From: Deinococcus betulae | Lineage (GTDB): Bacteria; Deinococcota; Deinococci; Deinococcales; Deinococcaceae | Assembly (NCBI RefSeq): GCF_020166395.1 | Contig: NZ_JAIQXU010000007.1 | Coordinates: 86,321-150,320, forward strand | DNA length: 64,000 nucleotides | Direction: 5' to 3' | In this document: positions 1-10,622 of the stretch, piece by piece | How the letters are laid out: the number at the start of each line of letters is the position of its first letter | Numbering within the stretch: position 1 is the stretch's first letter | Program-made: the position numbers and the translations under genes | Notes under the pieces: generated by a model | Seen by the model: the letters and a program-made list of their open reading frames with translations, nothing else | Told to the model about the DNA's origin: nothing | Databases searched by the model: none

Positions 1-2
1 TG

Positions 3-38
3 GCCTGGCTGGACGACGTGGCGCTGTCTCTGGCGTGA
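3..38 (+). CDS. 3' end of an unidentified gene
   Basis: Only the last 11 codons lie in the window, reading AWLDDVALSLA then TGA. The GC-rich codon use suits the region, but nothing about the function can be said from this tail. Confidence 0.4.
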   Translation, partial: AWLDDVALSLA

Positions 39-376
39 CTGGGGCGGTCAGCTCCCTTGAGGGGCGTTTTTAATACCCCCATTTTTGCCGCTGTTGTGCA
101 GAGACCCACTTCGTTCGCCCCAGAGTAGTTGAGGTTTCTTCCCTTAACCGCTCTGGGTTCTGCGGTGAGGGCGTTGGGAGGAGTTCAGGGTGCCTTCCAC
201 ATCAGCTTTACTGTGCTCTGGACACCACGACCTGTTTCGCCCAGTTCAGAGTCACGCTGCGCCATCACCGCAGGTGCCTCTGGAGTCTGGCCCAAGCGCC
301 GTTGGCCAGACGCTGTGGTCGGGCTGTCCGCCCTCATCTCCCGCCTCACCCGGCGCGGCATCATGCGCGCAGCACC
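39..376. other. Intergenic stretch
   Basis: A very short hairpin followed by five T's (about 54-71) could be a weak terminator for the gene that ends at 38. I see no gene, repeat or convincing promoter in the rest, and reading frames here look like random GC-rich frames. Confidence 0.4.
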
Positions 377-1456
377 ATGCGACCATTTCTAACCCTGTTT
401 CTGGCAGCGCCTCTGCTGTGCCTGGGCAGCGCGGAGGCCCTGACCATGACCTATCCTGCGTCCACCACCCTGATTCACGAACGCCCCGCCGACTGGGCCG
501 CCGGTGAGGCGCGCGGGGTCACGCTCAGTCCAGGCGGCCTTCAGGTCAGCCCTGGGGCCACCAGTGGCACGTATACGTCGGCGCCGCTGCCTGCTCCTGC
601 CTTTGACGAACTCGTGCCCTCATGGAACGCCGTAACCCCTGGGCGCGGCAGCGTCAGCTTGGAGGTGCGGGCGCGGATGGGGAACACCTGGACGCGCTAC
701 TTTAGCTTTGGCACCTGGAGCAGCGCGGGCGACCGCAGTAGCCTAGGCGGCCAGCAGGACGCCGCTGGCCAGATGCTGACCGATACTCTGCGGCTCAGGG
801 GCAAGGCGGCCGCTTTTCAGTACCGGGTGACCCTGCGGGGTGCGGGCACTGGGGTCAGCCTCCTGGCCTTCAACACCTCGGACCGGGCGCGGCGGGCCTC
901 GGGGCTGGGGACGCCCGGCGACCGCGCCCTCTGGGGCAAGGTGCTGAACGTGCCGGCGCGCTCGCAGATGCTGTACCCAAATGGCGGCGAGGTCTGGTGC
1001 AGCCCTACCAGCGTCAGCATGCTTCTGGCGCACCACGGCATTCAGGTCACGGTCCCCCAGGCGGCGGCGGCCACCTTTGACCGCGCCTACGACGGCACCG
1101 GCAACTGGCCCTTTAACACCGCCTACGCCGGCAGCTTTGGCCTGCGCGCGTTCGTCACACGTCTGCCCAACCTGGCCCAGGCCGAGCGCTTCGTGGCGAT
1201 GGGGGTGCCGCTGGCCGTCAGCCTGGGCTGGGGCGCCGGCAAGTTGCCCGGCGCCGCCCTGCCCACCAGCAGCGGGCACCTGATGGTGCTCGTGGGGTTT
1301 GACGCCCAGGGCAACCCGGTGCTGAATGACCCCGCCGCCCCCACCGATGCGGGTGTGCGCCGCACCTACCCCCGCGCTGCCTTTGAAAAACTGTGGCTGA
1401 CCCACAGTGGCGGCCTGGCGTATGTGGTGACGCCTAAGGGTGTGGCGTTGCCGTAG
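377..1456 (+). CDS. Secreted C39-like cysteine peptidase
   Basis: The 359-residue protein starts with a Sec signal peptide (MRPFLTLFLAAPLLCLGSAEA), which is why ATG 377 is preferred over an in-frame ATG 25 codons upstream. The N-terminal half (about 25-190) is a beta-rich region without recognised motifs. The C-terminal half fits the peptidase C39-like family: Cys208 in VWCSPTS at the start of a helix, His301 in SSGHLMVLVG, and Asp318 in VLNDPA, in the order of a papain-fold Cys-His-Asp triad. It is probably exported and acts on peptides or peptidoglycan-linked substrate; the substrate is unknown. It stands alone, with no operon partner. Confidence 0.8.
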   Translation: MRPFLTLFLAAPLLCLGSAEALTMTYPASTTLIHERPADWAAGEARGVTLSPGGLQVSPGATSGTYTSAPLPAPAFDELVPSWNAVTPGRGSVSLEVRARMGNTWTRYFSFGTWSSAGDRSSLGGQQDAAGQMLTDTLRLRGKAAAFQYRVTLRGAGTGVSLLAFNTSDRARRASGLGTPGDRALWGKVLNVPARSQMLYPNGGEVWCSPTSVSMLLAHHGIQVTVPQAAAATFDRAYDGTGNWPFNTAYAGSFGLRAFVTRLPNLAQAERFVAMGVPLAVSLGWGAGKLPGAALPTSSGHLMVLVGFDAQGNPVLNDPAAPTDAGVRRTYPRAAFEKLWLTHSGGLAYVVTPKGVALP

Positions 1457-2075
1457 GGATGGGCAGCGTAGCCCGGCGAACAGAAAATGGGTCTTTCCGC
1501 GCAGGAGAGGACAGGCCTCCCTGACTGCTTAATTCCTATGTCTGAACCTGTCCCTGCCGCCGAAACCCTAGTGCTGTCGGGGGGCACGGGTTGTAGAGGA
1601 TTGACTGAGCTTGGTTTTGCGCTCGGCATGGATTTACTGCTGCTGGTGTCGGGGTAGGGCCGGGGGTACTGGATTGTTAAACGGCCCCTGTCTTGGCGCG
1701 TGACAAGGACACAACCTTCAAATGGTTCAATGCCAGCGAGCTGTCCGCACTGGGGATGGGGCCGCTGGCTGATCAGTCTTTTTGTGTGCCTGGCCTTTCA
1801 GACTGAGGATCGGCAGCGACAACAGCTGGTGGCTGGACCCAAGAGCCAGAGACGTTCAAGTGACCAGGCTGCGTCGTCATTCTCAATCACGCAGACTGGT
1901 CCAGGTTGGCGTCGGCACCTCTGGGCGGCATGAGTAGAGCGGGCAAGCCAGAGATTCGCGCCGCCAGATGTTCTTTCACAGGCCATAGTTTTCGTGATGG
2001 CAAGCAGGCCTCGACGTGACTGTCTACGTTCGTCTCTGACCTTTTCTGCCCCCTTCTCGCCTTAAACTCCCCCGC
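1457..2075. other. Intergenic stretch with one possible micro-ORF
   Basis: Apart from a 39-codon frame at 1538-1657 (listed separately) and the -10 box of the next gene near 2063-2068, I see no gene, tRNA or repeat here. The longer frames on either strand have no start context and no recognisable motif. Confidence 0.4.
1538..1657 (+). CDS. Possible 39-residue small protein
   Basis: This frame runs from ATG 1538 to TAG 1655-1657 and reads MSEPVPAAETLVLSGGTGC, then a short hydrophobic end (MDLLLLVSG). There is no Shine-Dalgarno sequence and only a poor -10-like TTAATT upstream. It could be a small gene, a decayed fragment or chance. Confidence 0.22.
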   Translation: MSEPVPAAETLVLSGGTGCRGLTELGFALGMDLLLLVSG

Positions 2076-2885
2076 ATGGACTTTCCCACCCCCTGCCCGG
2101 CCTGCGGACACGCCAACCGCGTGGCCTTTACGGAAAGCGGCGTCCATGACGTGACCTGCGCGCAGTGCGGGGCGCGGTCCTGTGTGTTTCTGCGCAAGCA
2201 GCGCTTTGAGGTGCTGTTTGACCTGGGGACCCGCGCCCTGATGGACGGGTACGCCCGCGAGGCCGTGGCCAGTTTTGCGGCGGCGCTGGAACGATTTTTC
2301 GAGTTTTATGTCCGGGCTTTCGCACTGGAACAGGCGGCGAACACCGACCGCGACTTCAGCCTCGTTCAAGGGGCGCTGGACGGCACCTGGCGGCATGTGG
2401 CCAGCCAGTCCGAGCGGCAACTGGGCATGTTCGCCCTGTCCTACCTGCTGCGTCAGGGCCGCGAGCCAGATTTCCTGACGCCAGCCGGGCTGGGCACCGA
2501 CTTTCGTAACCGCGTGATTCACCGGGGCGCCCTGCCTACCCGCGCCGAGGTCGATGCCTATGCCGCGGCTGTGTTTGCCCTGATGGACCGGCTGCTGAGT
2601 GAACTGGGCCCAGCCGCCGCCCACGTCGAACTTGCGCAGGAGCAGGTGTTTGCCGCCCACCTGGCCCGGCTCCCAGCGAACGTAACCGCCGTGTTCGAGG
2701 AACATCCCGGCATGTTCCGGGCGCGGCGGTTTGGAGGTCTGGCGCCGGCCGTCAAACCGGCCCGCCCCGAGGTCGCCGGAGGACGCAGCGTGAACGACGC
2801 CAAAGCCTTTCAGCAGGCCCTGTTTCAGCAGGCGCTGGCCGAACGGGGTGCGTTGCTGCGGGCGTTCAAGGGCTCACGGGGGTAA
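2076..2885 (+). CDS. Hypothetical protein with N-terminal zinc ribbon
   Basis: This is a 269-residue protein. Residues 7-10 (CPAC) and about 28-31 (CAQC) form a CxxC...CxxC pair typical of a small zinc ribbon. The rest is alpha-helical with a motif-poor core (YAREAVASFAAALERFFEFY) that may be a helical repeat or HEPN-like bundle. I do not recognise the family. The start is supported by TAAACT at 2063-2068, 7 nt before ATG, the layout of a leaderless mRNA. The gene converges with, and overlaps by 20 bp, the minus-strand esterase gene, so the two 3' ends share coding sequence. Confidence 0.75.
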   Translation: MDFPTPCPACGHANRVAFTESGVHDVTCAQCGARSCVFLRKQRFEVLFDLGTRALMDGYAREAVASFAAALERFFEFYVRAFALEQAANTDRDFSLVQGALDGTWRHVASQSERQLGMFALSYLLRQGREPDFLTPAGLGTDFRNRVIHRGALPTRAEVDAYAAAVFALMDRLLSELGPAAAHVELAQEQVFAAHLARLPANVTAVFEEHPGMFRARRFGGLAPAVKPARPEVAGGRSVNDAKAFQQALFQQALAERGALLRAFKGSRG

Positions 2886-3954
2886 GGCCGCCCAGCCACC
2901 AGTGCAGAAAACCCGGCAGGCGGGCGCGCCACGCCGCTTCGTCGTGCCAGTGGCCCCCGCCTACTACAAACTGAACCTCCTGCACTTGGGGCCGTAGGGT
3001 CTCGGCCAGCGTCTGGGCTAGGGCAACGGTCTCGGCGGCGCTGGCCAGACTGCTGCCCTCATGGTCGCCCATGTCCAGCCACACGCGGGCCTGGGGGGCG
3101 CGGTGGCCCTGCTGCCAGCGCAGAAAGGCAAAGTCGGCGGGCCACACAGCCGGGCTGAACACCCCCAGCGTGCCGTAGGTGCTGGGGTCGCGCAGCCCGC
3201 AGTAGGCGGTGATCAGCCCCCCAAAAGAAGAGCCGGCCAGAGCCACCTGTGAGGCCGGCACGCTGCCAAAGCGCACCAGCAGCTGCGGCAGCAGGAAGTC
3301 TTTGAGCCAGTCGGCGTACTCGTCGGCCCCCGACACGAAACCGTTCAGTTCAAAAGGAGAAGGCACGTAGCGGCGGCTGCGGTCATCCCCCACAGGTAAG
3401 GCAGCGACGCGGCAGGGGAGACCTGCGTCGGCGAGGGTCTGAGCCGCGCCCGCCGCGTCCCAGCTCTCGCCTGCAAAAGTCGGCCCCTCGTCAAAGACGT
3501 TCTGACCGTCATGCAGAATCAGCAGCGGTAAGGGGCCAGTGTCATGCCCGGCTGGCCACCACAGCCGCACGGCCTGGTCGCCCCAGGGGGCCGCCAGCGT
3601 GATGGCCTCGCGCGGTGGGGCACTGCGGGCGGGGCGGCCCTGACCAGCGCGCGCATCCTGCCAGCCCGCGACCTCCAGCTGGATCACGGTCTCGCCGCTG
3701 ACCACGACCTTGTGCGCCGGAGCGCGGCCTCCCCAGGCGTCTCCCTCTTCTGTCACTGTTCCGTCAGAGTGCCGGGCGCGCACCTTTACGCCGGTCAGCG
3801 CCCCCATAGGCAGGTCGGCGGCAAGCTCGCCCGCCGCAGTAAATGTCCAGCCTTCGGGGTCACTGCTCCAGCCCCGGTGGTCACCAGTCAGAAACAGCGT
3901 CTGGGCCGGTGGCGAGCCATGGGGAAGGCGGAGACGAAACACCATGCGGGGCAT
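2866..3954 (-). CDS. Enterochelin-esterase-like alpha/beta hydrolase
   Basis: The protein is about 362 residues. The N-terminal third resembles a beta-sandwich of the CBM48/early-set type seen in Fes-like esterases (FLTGDHRGWSSDP). It is followed by an alpha/beta hydrolase of the esterase D family: PLLILHDGQNVFDEG, the nucleophile elbow GSSFGG, and a C-terminal GGGHWHDEAAW providing the His. Fes-like enzymes cleave siderophore esters; related proteins are general esterases, so the substrate is open. No signal peptide is visible, suggesting a cytoplasmic enzyme. The start is uncertain: ATG 3954 (MPRMVF) is chosen, with ATGs at 3984 and 3945 as alternatives. Confidence 0.78.
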   Translation of the reverse strand: MPRMVFRLRLPHGSPPAQTLFLTGDHRGWSSDPEGWTFTAAGELAADLPMGALTGVKVRARHSDGTVTEEGDAWGGRAPAHKVVVSGETVIQLEVAGWQDARAGQGRPARSAPPREAITLAAPWGDQAVRLWWPAGHDTGPLPLLILHDGQNVFDEGPTFAGESWDAAGAAQTLADAGLPCRVAALPVGDDRSRRYVPSPFELNGFVSGADEYADWLKDFLLPQLLVRFGSVPASQVALAGSSFGGLITAYCGLRDPSTYGTLGVFSPAVWPADFAFLRWQQGHRAPQARVWLDMGDHEGSSLASAAETVALAQTLAETLRPQVQEVQFVVGGGHWHDEAAWRARLPGFLHWWLGGLTPVSP

Positions 3955-4093
3955 GCCGCCCAGTCTGGCAGGTCTGCCCAGCAATTGTTCAAGGCTGCGT
4001 CAGCTTCGCGTGAGGGTTATGTCAGGTGCTGAGCGATAGGCTTTTGTCGTGGAGAACGAGTTTTGTTAGGTCCGCGCCCAGGCGCCGCCGCAC

Positions 4094-4122
4094 TTGTCCC
4101 CACCCGTTAAACTTGATATACT
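4094..4122 (+). promoter_or_regulatory. lon promoter (sigma-70 type)
   Basis: A -35 box TTGTCC (4094-4099) is followed by a 17-bp spacer and the -10 box TATACT (4117-4122). It lies about 80 bp before the lon start, which also has the Shine-Dalgarno sequence AAAGGAG at 4186-4192. Confidence 0.75.
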
Positions 4123-4132
4123 TGCACTCAAG
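4112..4132 (+). promoter_or_regulatory. HAIR operator (HspR binding site) over the lon promoter
   Basis: CTTGATA-N7-ACTCAAG matches the HspR-associated inverted repeat (CTTGAGT-N7-ACTCAAG) at 12 of 14 arm positions and covers the -10 box. In Deinococcus and actinobacteria HspR is a repressor of heat-shock genes; binding here should block lon transcription until heat shock. That HspR binds this exact site is an inference. Confidence 0.8.
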
Positions 4133-4200
4133 TTTCCTGGTCTTGAATTTTCAGGAACCCGCTCTCGTCACGACCCACCCGGGCCAAAGGAGTTCCGACC

Positions 4201-6645
<2,445 letters not shown>

Positions 6646-6662
6646 GCACAATGAAGTTCTGA

Positions 6663-6689
6663 CCCCCGCCCGTGCTGGCGGGGGTTTTT
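6663..6689 (+). terminator. Rho-independent terminator of lon
   Basis: A perfect 8-bp stem CCCCCGCC/GGCGGGGG with a 6-nt loop is followed by TTTTT, 17 bp after the lon stop codon. Confidence 0.9.
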
Positions 6690-6729
6690 CGTGTTCTGGA
6701 GTAGTGGGTTTCTCTATGCTGTAAGCGTG

Positions 6730-7683
6730 ATGAAACGTCTCTTATCCGTGACACTCTTGAGCCTGCTTTCGGGCGCACAGGCGGCGTATTGTTACGATAA
6801 TCCTCTGTCTCAAGACAGCCTTTTTCAATTTCTACGCGGCGCTCCTAAGCAGGTCAATCAACGCTTTCTGGTTAGCGGCGCGAAAGACAACACTGTGGTT
6901 CAGGCCGCCTTGCAAAAGGGGCGCCTCTCTGAACTGGTCTATTTGACGGCTTATCCGGATAAAGACCGTTTCTTTAACCTCTTGGCGTTTTTCCCGGTCA
7001 GTGCAACACAAAGTCGAGGTTGGGTCGGTTTCGCGGATTCAGGACCGGTTTCTCTTCCTCTTGCCGGCGAGATGGCCCAGGCCCGTGCTAACGCCCAGGA
7101 AAAAAAAGGGCCGACAGCCGTTTCTCTTGCCTTTGATTCTCAGGGTCGCCTGAGCAGCTATTCCGGGCTTCTGATTGTGGACGGCTTGCTGGCTGCTAGG
7201 CAGCTGTCAGTGACTTGCGCCTATTCCCAGCGTGGGGTGGTGGAAACCATGAACATGCCGGGCGCGCACCGCACGGTGGCAACGGTGCAGTTTGGCGACA
7301 AGAAAGAAATTCGGTCCATTGAGTCTACTGTTCAGATGTACGACGGGCCGGTGGACTTTGAGACGTTTCAGCCTGCTCTGGGCAAGACCGTGAAGACTCA
7401 ACTTACCCAGTTTGTTTACAGGGCTTCGGGCCAGCTGACAGCAGCCAGAGTAGGCATCCCCATCCAGCGAGACTCGGCTGGGCGGCTGATTGAGAGCGGG
7501 CCGCCTGAGTCAGAAGTGAAGGTTTCTCTGGATAGCCGGGGCAACGTTGTGCGCTTAGACAGCGAGGCGGGCGCTGAGGTTAGGGTTGCAGAATTTAGTT
7601 ACGATGCAAAAGGCAACTGGGTGAAGCGGGTGACTCGTTCCGCTGGGAAAACCGTCACCACGACCCGGACCATCACCTACTAA
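6730..7683 (+). CDS. Secreted hypothetical protein
   Basis: The protein has 317 residues starting MKRLLSVTLLSLLSGAQAAYC, a clear signal peptide that fixes the start at ATG 6730. TATGCT at 6715-6720 sits 9 nt before the start. The body is beta-rich; the C-terminal third has runs such as DSRGNVVRLDSEAG and YDAKGNWVKRVTR that recall RHS/YD-like beta repeats, though too few to call that family. It is likely periplasmic or surface-exposed. It is less GC-rich than lon and its role is unknown. Confidence 0.75.
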   Translation: MKRLLSVTLLSLLSGAQAAYCYDNPLSQDSLFQFLRGAPKQVNQRFLVSGAKDNTVVQAALQKGRLSELVYLTAYPDKDRFFNLLAFFPVSATQSRGWVGFADSGPVSLPLAGEMAQARANAQEKKGPTAVSLAFDSQGRLSSYSGLLIVDGLLAARQLSVTCAYSQRGVVETMNMPGAHRTVATVQFGDKKEIRSIESTVQMYDGPVDFETFQPALGKTVKTQLTQFVYRASGQLTAARVGIPIQRDSAGRLIESGPPESEVKVSLDSRGNVVRLDSEAGAEVRVAEFSYDAKGNWVKRVTRSAGKTVTTTRTITY

Positions 7684-7742
7684 CCGTCTCCCGTAAGCCC
7701 TTGCCCTGTTCCCGCTGGCGGCGCGCCTTATCCTGTAGGCCC

Positions 7743-8270
7743 ATGAGCAGCCCCGTTATGTTTCTTGTGGCCAGCCCCCACCTGCGCGGTGGGGTGTTCG
7801 AGGGCACCGTTATCCTGCTGCTAGAGCACGACCAGAAGGGCGCAATGGGCCTGATTGTCAATCAGCCCATGTCTCAGAGTGTGTCTGAGCTGCTGACAGA
7901 GACGCCGGGCCAGGATGATCCCGCCTGGCTGGGCGGCCCGGTGGACCCGACACTGGGTTGGTGTTTATACCCGGAAGCCGTGGGCATAGACGGCGAGATG
8001 CGGCTGTTGCCGGGCCTCAACGTGTCGAGCAGCCTGGAGGTCTTGCAGGCGGTAATGGCGGCGGGGCAGCGCTACATGCTGGTGCTGGGCTACGCCGGCT
8101 GGTCACCTGGCCAGCTTGCCCAGGAGGCGCGCGAAGGCGCCTGGGTCTGGGTGGAACAGGACTCGCCGGACCTGCTGTGGGACGTGCCAGCGAGTGGCCG
8201 CTGGCCGGCCGCGCTGGCCCGGCTGGGGGTCACGCCCGAGACCATCATGCCGGGCGGGGCGCAGGCCTGA
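7743..8270 (+). CDS. YqgE/AlgH family protein (UPF0301)
   Basis: The protein has 175 residues, close to the usual 180-190 of the family. Diagnostic stretches are FLVASPHLRGGVFEGTVIL at the N-terminus, KGAMGLIVNQP (about 38-48), GGPVDPTLGW and LGYAGWSPGQL. AlgH/YqgE proteins are conserved in bacteria; AlgH was first linked to alginate regulation in Pseudomonas, but the biochemical role is unsettled. The start at ATG 7743 is supported by TATCCT 7 nt upstream (leaderless layout). Single gene, just upstream of a tRNA. Confidence 0.88.
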   Translation: MSSPVMFLVASPHLRGGVFEGTVILLLEHDQKGAMGLIVNQPMSQSVSELLTETPGQDDPAWLGGPVDPTLGWCLYPEAVGIDGEMRLLPGLNVSSSLEVLQAVMAAGQRYMLVLGYAGWSPGQLAQEAREGAWVWVEQDSPDLLWDVPASGRWPAALARLGVTPETIMPGGAQA

Positions 8271-8290
8271 GGGTGCGTGCAGGGCGGGGC

Positions 8291-8319
8291 TTGCACCCCT
8301 GCAGGGTGCGTGCTACTAT
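8291..8319 (+). promoter_or_regulatory. Promoter of the tRNA-Asn gene
   Basis: TTGCAC (8291-8296), a 17-bp spacer and TACTAT (8314-8319) lie about 28 bp before the tRNA. Confidence 0.7.
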
Positions 8320-8344
8320 CCCTCTCGCGCCAGAAACGGCCAAA

Positions 8345-8424
<80 letters not shown>

Positions 8425-8425
8425 C

Positions 8426-8458
8426 AAAGCCCCCCGTCTTACATTAGGCGGGGGCTTT
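8426..8458 (+). terminator. Terminator of tRNA-Asn
   Basis: A 9-bp stem AAAGCCCCC/GGGGGCTTT with the T's in the 3' arm starts 4 nt after the tRNA CCA end. Because the stem carries A's on the other side it could also work leftward. Confidence 0.8.
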
Positions 8459-8689
8459 CATTGCTCTTTAGAGGTGCCAATGCTGCATTTGTGAAGCCCT
8501 CATGTCTCTCTGACAGCGCAAAAGGTCATCGCAGTGAGTTTTAAGGCTCCGCAAGCCGCCTGAGGCGGGCGAACTTGCGAAACTGAGTAGCAGCGTGGGT
8601 CACCCTTGCAGACCAAAGCTGTGAGAGCAACAGGCGCTCTGGAACTGCATTACCTGGGACAGCATCCACCGCCTGGGGTAGGGTGAGGA

Positions 8690-8983
8690 ATGATTGAGGA
8701 ACTCAGAGTCATGTCCGAGGCGCTGGCCCTTCAGGACACCTGGGAAGACGAACTGACCACCGAGCAGCGTCAGGCCCTGCAACAGCTCAAGCAGGATGGT
8801 TGGGAAGTCTGGCTGGAGGTCATCACGCACGAGCGGCCTATGACGCTGGTCTTCCACTGGGGCAGGATGGACGACCAGGCAAGGGAAGACTCCGACCCTG
8901 TGCCGTATCCCGGCCCCTGGGCTGAGGCCTTCGAGCAGGGGGTTGAGCAAGTCCAGCACAGGGGCAGGACGCCCCACGCTTAA
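8690..8983 (+). CDS. Small hypothetical protein
   Basis: A 97-residue acidic, soluble protein (MIEELRVMSEALALQDTW) with no recognised domain. TAGGGT at 8679-8684 lies 5 nt before ATG 8690, fitting leaderless expression; an in-frame ATG at 8711 is an alternative. The C-terminal half mixes tryptophan and charged residues (WEVWLEVITHERPMTLVFHW), suggesting one small alpha/beta fold. There are no operon neighbours. Confidence 0.55.
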   Translation: MIEELRVMSEALALQDTWEDELTTEQRQALQQLKQDGWEVWLEVITHERPMTLVFHWGRMDDQAREDSDPVPYPGPWAEAFEQGVEQVQHRGRTPHA

Positions 8984-9079
8984 GGGGGGCGGCAACGTCT
9001 GTCCTGCAGGTGTTTCTTGCCTGGGGTGAGCGCTGAGCGCGTCATTCTGCCGTCATCCACCCCTGGATAGTGTCGTGGC

Positions 9080-9313
9080 ATGTATCTGCACGAAAGCACC
9101 CTCTGGGCCATGGCCAAATACCTGGCCGAACTTGATTTCCGAATGCGGTGTCAAAACGGCGAAACGCCCGGCGCCGCCTGGGACGCGGTGACCGAACGCT
9201 TGGCTGAACTGCTCGACACAACGGGGTATAACCTCACGTTCTTTACCCCCGAGTTGAATGTGCTGCGCGAGCAAATGATGACTTCGCCGCGCTCTTCTCT
9301 GTGTGCAAGTTGA
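9080..9313 (+). CDS. Small hypothetical protein
   Basis: A 77-residue mostly helical protein (MYLHESTLWAMAKYLAELDF). TAGTGT at 9067-9072 stands 7 nt before the start, the leaderless arrangement. It is not recognised, and no partner gene is nearby. The C-terminal dozen residues (SPRSSLCAS) look unstructured. Confidence 0.5.
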   Translation: MYLHESTLWAMAKYLAELDFRMRCQNGETPGAAWDAVTERLAELLDTTGYNLTFFTPELNVLREQMMTSPRSSLCAS

Positions 9314-9423
9314 GCTGTACAGCGGCAGCCCTCAATGCTGCCTCCGTCTTGTTTGTTTCGTCCCAGAGCTGTTGAAAGTGACGATCTTTGGCCACATTGG
9401 GCTCCGCTTTAGGAGAGGGCCAT

Positions 9424-9476
9424 AAAAAAGCCCCACACAGCGATGGGGCGGCCCTCTCCGCCTTCACTCGGGCGGG
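9424..9476 (-). terminator. Double-hairpin terminator of the 9494-10168 gene
   Basis: On the minus strand a CCGCC/GGCGG hairpin (9458-9475) is followed by a GCCCCA/TGGGGC hairpin (9430-9449) and six T's (9424-9429). The same pair of hairpins recurs at 10350-10399 with a 19-bp identical segment. Confidence 0.75.
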
Positions 9477-9493
9477 GTGTGTTGTTCGGGTGC

Positions 9494-10168
9494 CTATAGC
9501 GTAGAGGGTGGGTGTTCAAAGGGCGTCAACCCATTGGTGGAGTGACCGGCTGGGCAGGACAGTGGCCGCCTACGGCCCCATTCTAAGGTTGTGGTGCCAT
9601 GTCCCACTTTGCGCCCTCCACTCAGTTGTACGGCACGCCGCAGGGCCGCCTCCCATGTCAGGCGCTGAAGGATGCCGATGCCCAAGAGGTAACCGAGCCG
9701 GTCCAACCAACTGCTGGCCCTCACCTGGGACAGGATGCTCAGCCGGTAGCCCTCCGTGGACAGTGCCGAGCAGCGAAACTCTGTCCAGCCGGATTCCGAA
9801 TGCTGTTTAAGAGTGCGCAGACGAAAGTGGTCCGGCCCAAGAAAGGCCACCTCCACCCGTGCGCGCCGGCTGCCCAGCATCAAAATCTTGAATTGGTCGC
9901 CCACTTCGGTCGGTCCCTCTGTGCGGCGCACCCGGCGGAACCACGCCAGCGCCGGCGGTGTCAGGGACGGCAACTGCTGGAGCATGAGTTGAAGGACCTC
10001 TGGGCCAGAGCGCTGCGGCGCAGCCAGATCAATCCAGTACTCCCGGCGCGTTAGGGGGCCGACACCGTCACGCTCATCGGTTGGGGTCCAGCCGGCTGTT
10101 GGAAACCGGAGGATCTTCGTTCTGAACGCACCCCAGAGGAGCGGTGCCAACCACCAACCACGGATCAT
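9494..10168 (-). CDS. Hypothetical protein
   Basis: This 224-residue protein starts MIRGWWLAPLLWG. The middle part alternates beta-like segments and ends in a long amphipathic helix (RLGYLLGIGILQRLTWEAAL), which could suit a START/SRPBCC-type or DUF1990-like fold, but no signature is certain. The tail (about 190-224) is Pro/Gly-rich and may be disordered. It is followed by a double-hairpin terminator and stands alone. Confidence 0.6.
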   Translation of the reverse strand: MIRGWWLAPLLWGAFRTKILRFPTAGWTPTDERDGVGPLTRREYWIDLAAPQRSGPEVLQLMLQQLPSLTPPALAWFRRVRRTEGPTEVGDQFKILMLGSRRARVEVAFLGPDHFRLRTLKQHSESGWTEFRCSALSTEGYRLSILSQVRASSWLDRLGYLLGIGILQRLTWEAALRRAVQLSGGRKVGHGTTTLEWGRRRPLSCPAGHSTNGLTPFEHPPSTL

Positions 10169-10544
10169 GATTGAGTCTCCTGACTGGGTGCAGAGGGGAC
10201 ATGACAGCCGCGTAAAGTCTCCAGGACCCGATTTGAGGGTGACACCAGTGTTGCGTGAAGTGGTGGCAGGGCGGGTGTCACGGGCGCCTCCTCAAGCGCT
10301 GCCCATGGTGTCCATGCGAGTCACCGCACACATGAGCGGCACTAGACACAAAAAGCCCCGCACGGGGGCGGGGCAAGGAACCGCCTTCACTCGGGCGGGC
10401 ACTGCTGATTTGGATGGTCTGAGTATGGGGAAGGCCCTATCACAGCGGCATGACATAAAGGGTTGTGGCAGGATTTGAGGGATGCAACCGTTTGCTCTCA
10501 AGGCAAGCCTGCTTCCAGGCTGTACGACATCCTGAGATAGAAGC
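10169..10544. other. Intergenic stretch
   Basis: No supported gene on either strand. The stretch holds the double-hairpin terminator at 10350-10399, which on the minus strand lies downstream of the two tRNA genes. Confidence 0.5.
10350..10399 (-). terminator. Double-hairpin terminator downstream of the two tRNA genes
   Basis: Minus-strand CCGCC/GGCGG hairpin (10381-10398), then GCCCCG/CGGGGC (10355-10374), then five T's (10350-10354). The outer hairpin shares 19 identical bp with that at 9458-9476. Confidence 0.7.
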
Positions 10545-10616
10545 AGCGCCTCCACGATTCAAACGTGGAACCAACATATCCAAAATCTGGTGCTCTCCCA
10601 ATTGAGCTAAGGCGCT
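10545..10616 (-). tRNA. Degenerate tRNA, Gln(UUG)-like
   Basis: The acceptor stem AGCGCCT/AGGCGCT, D-arm GCTC/GAGC and T-arm CCACG/CGTGG are perfect. The anticodon arm is damaged: CCAGA cannot pair well with TATGT (two of five pairs fail), around the loop TTTTGGA, where positions 34-36 read TTG. No CCA follows (G then CTT). It is either a pseudogene or a tRNA tolerating an unusual stem; the amino-acid identity is uncertain. Confidence 0.5.
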
Positions 10617-10622
10617 ATGAAT

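Noticed and set aside
743..1405. 220-codon minus-strand frame opposite the C39 peptidase
   Set aside because: Gly/Ala/His-rich antisense frame typical of high-GC DNA; the plus-strand gene has a signal peptide and catalytic residues.
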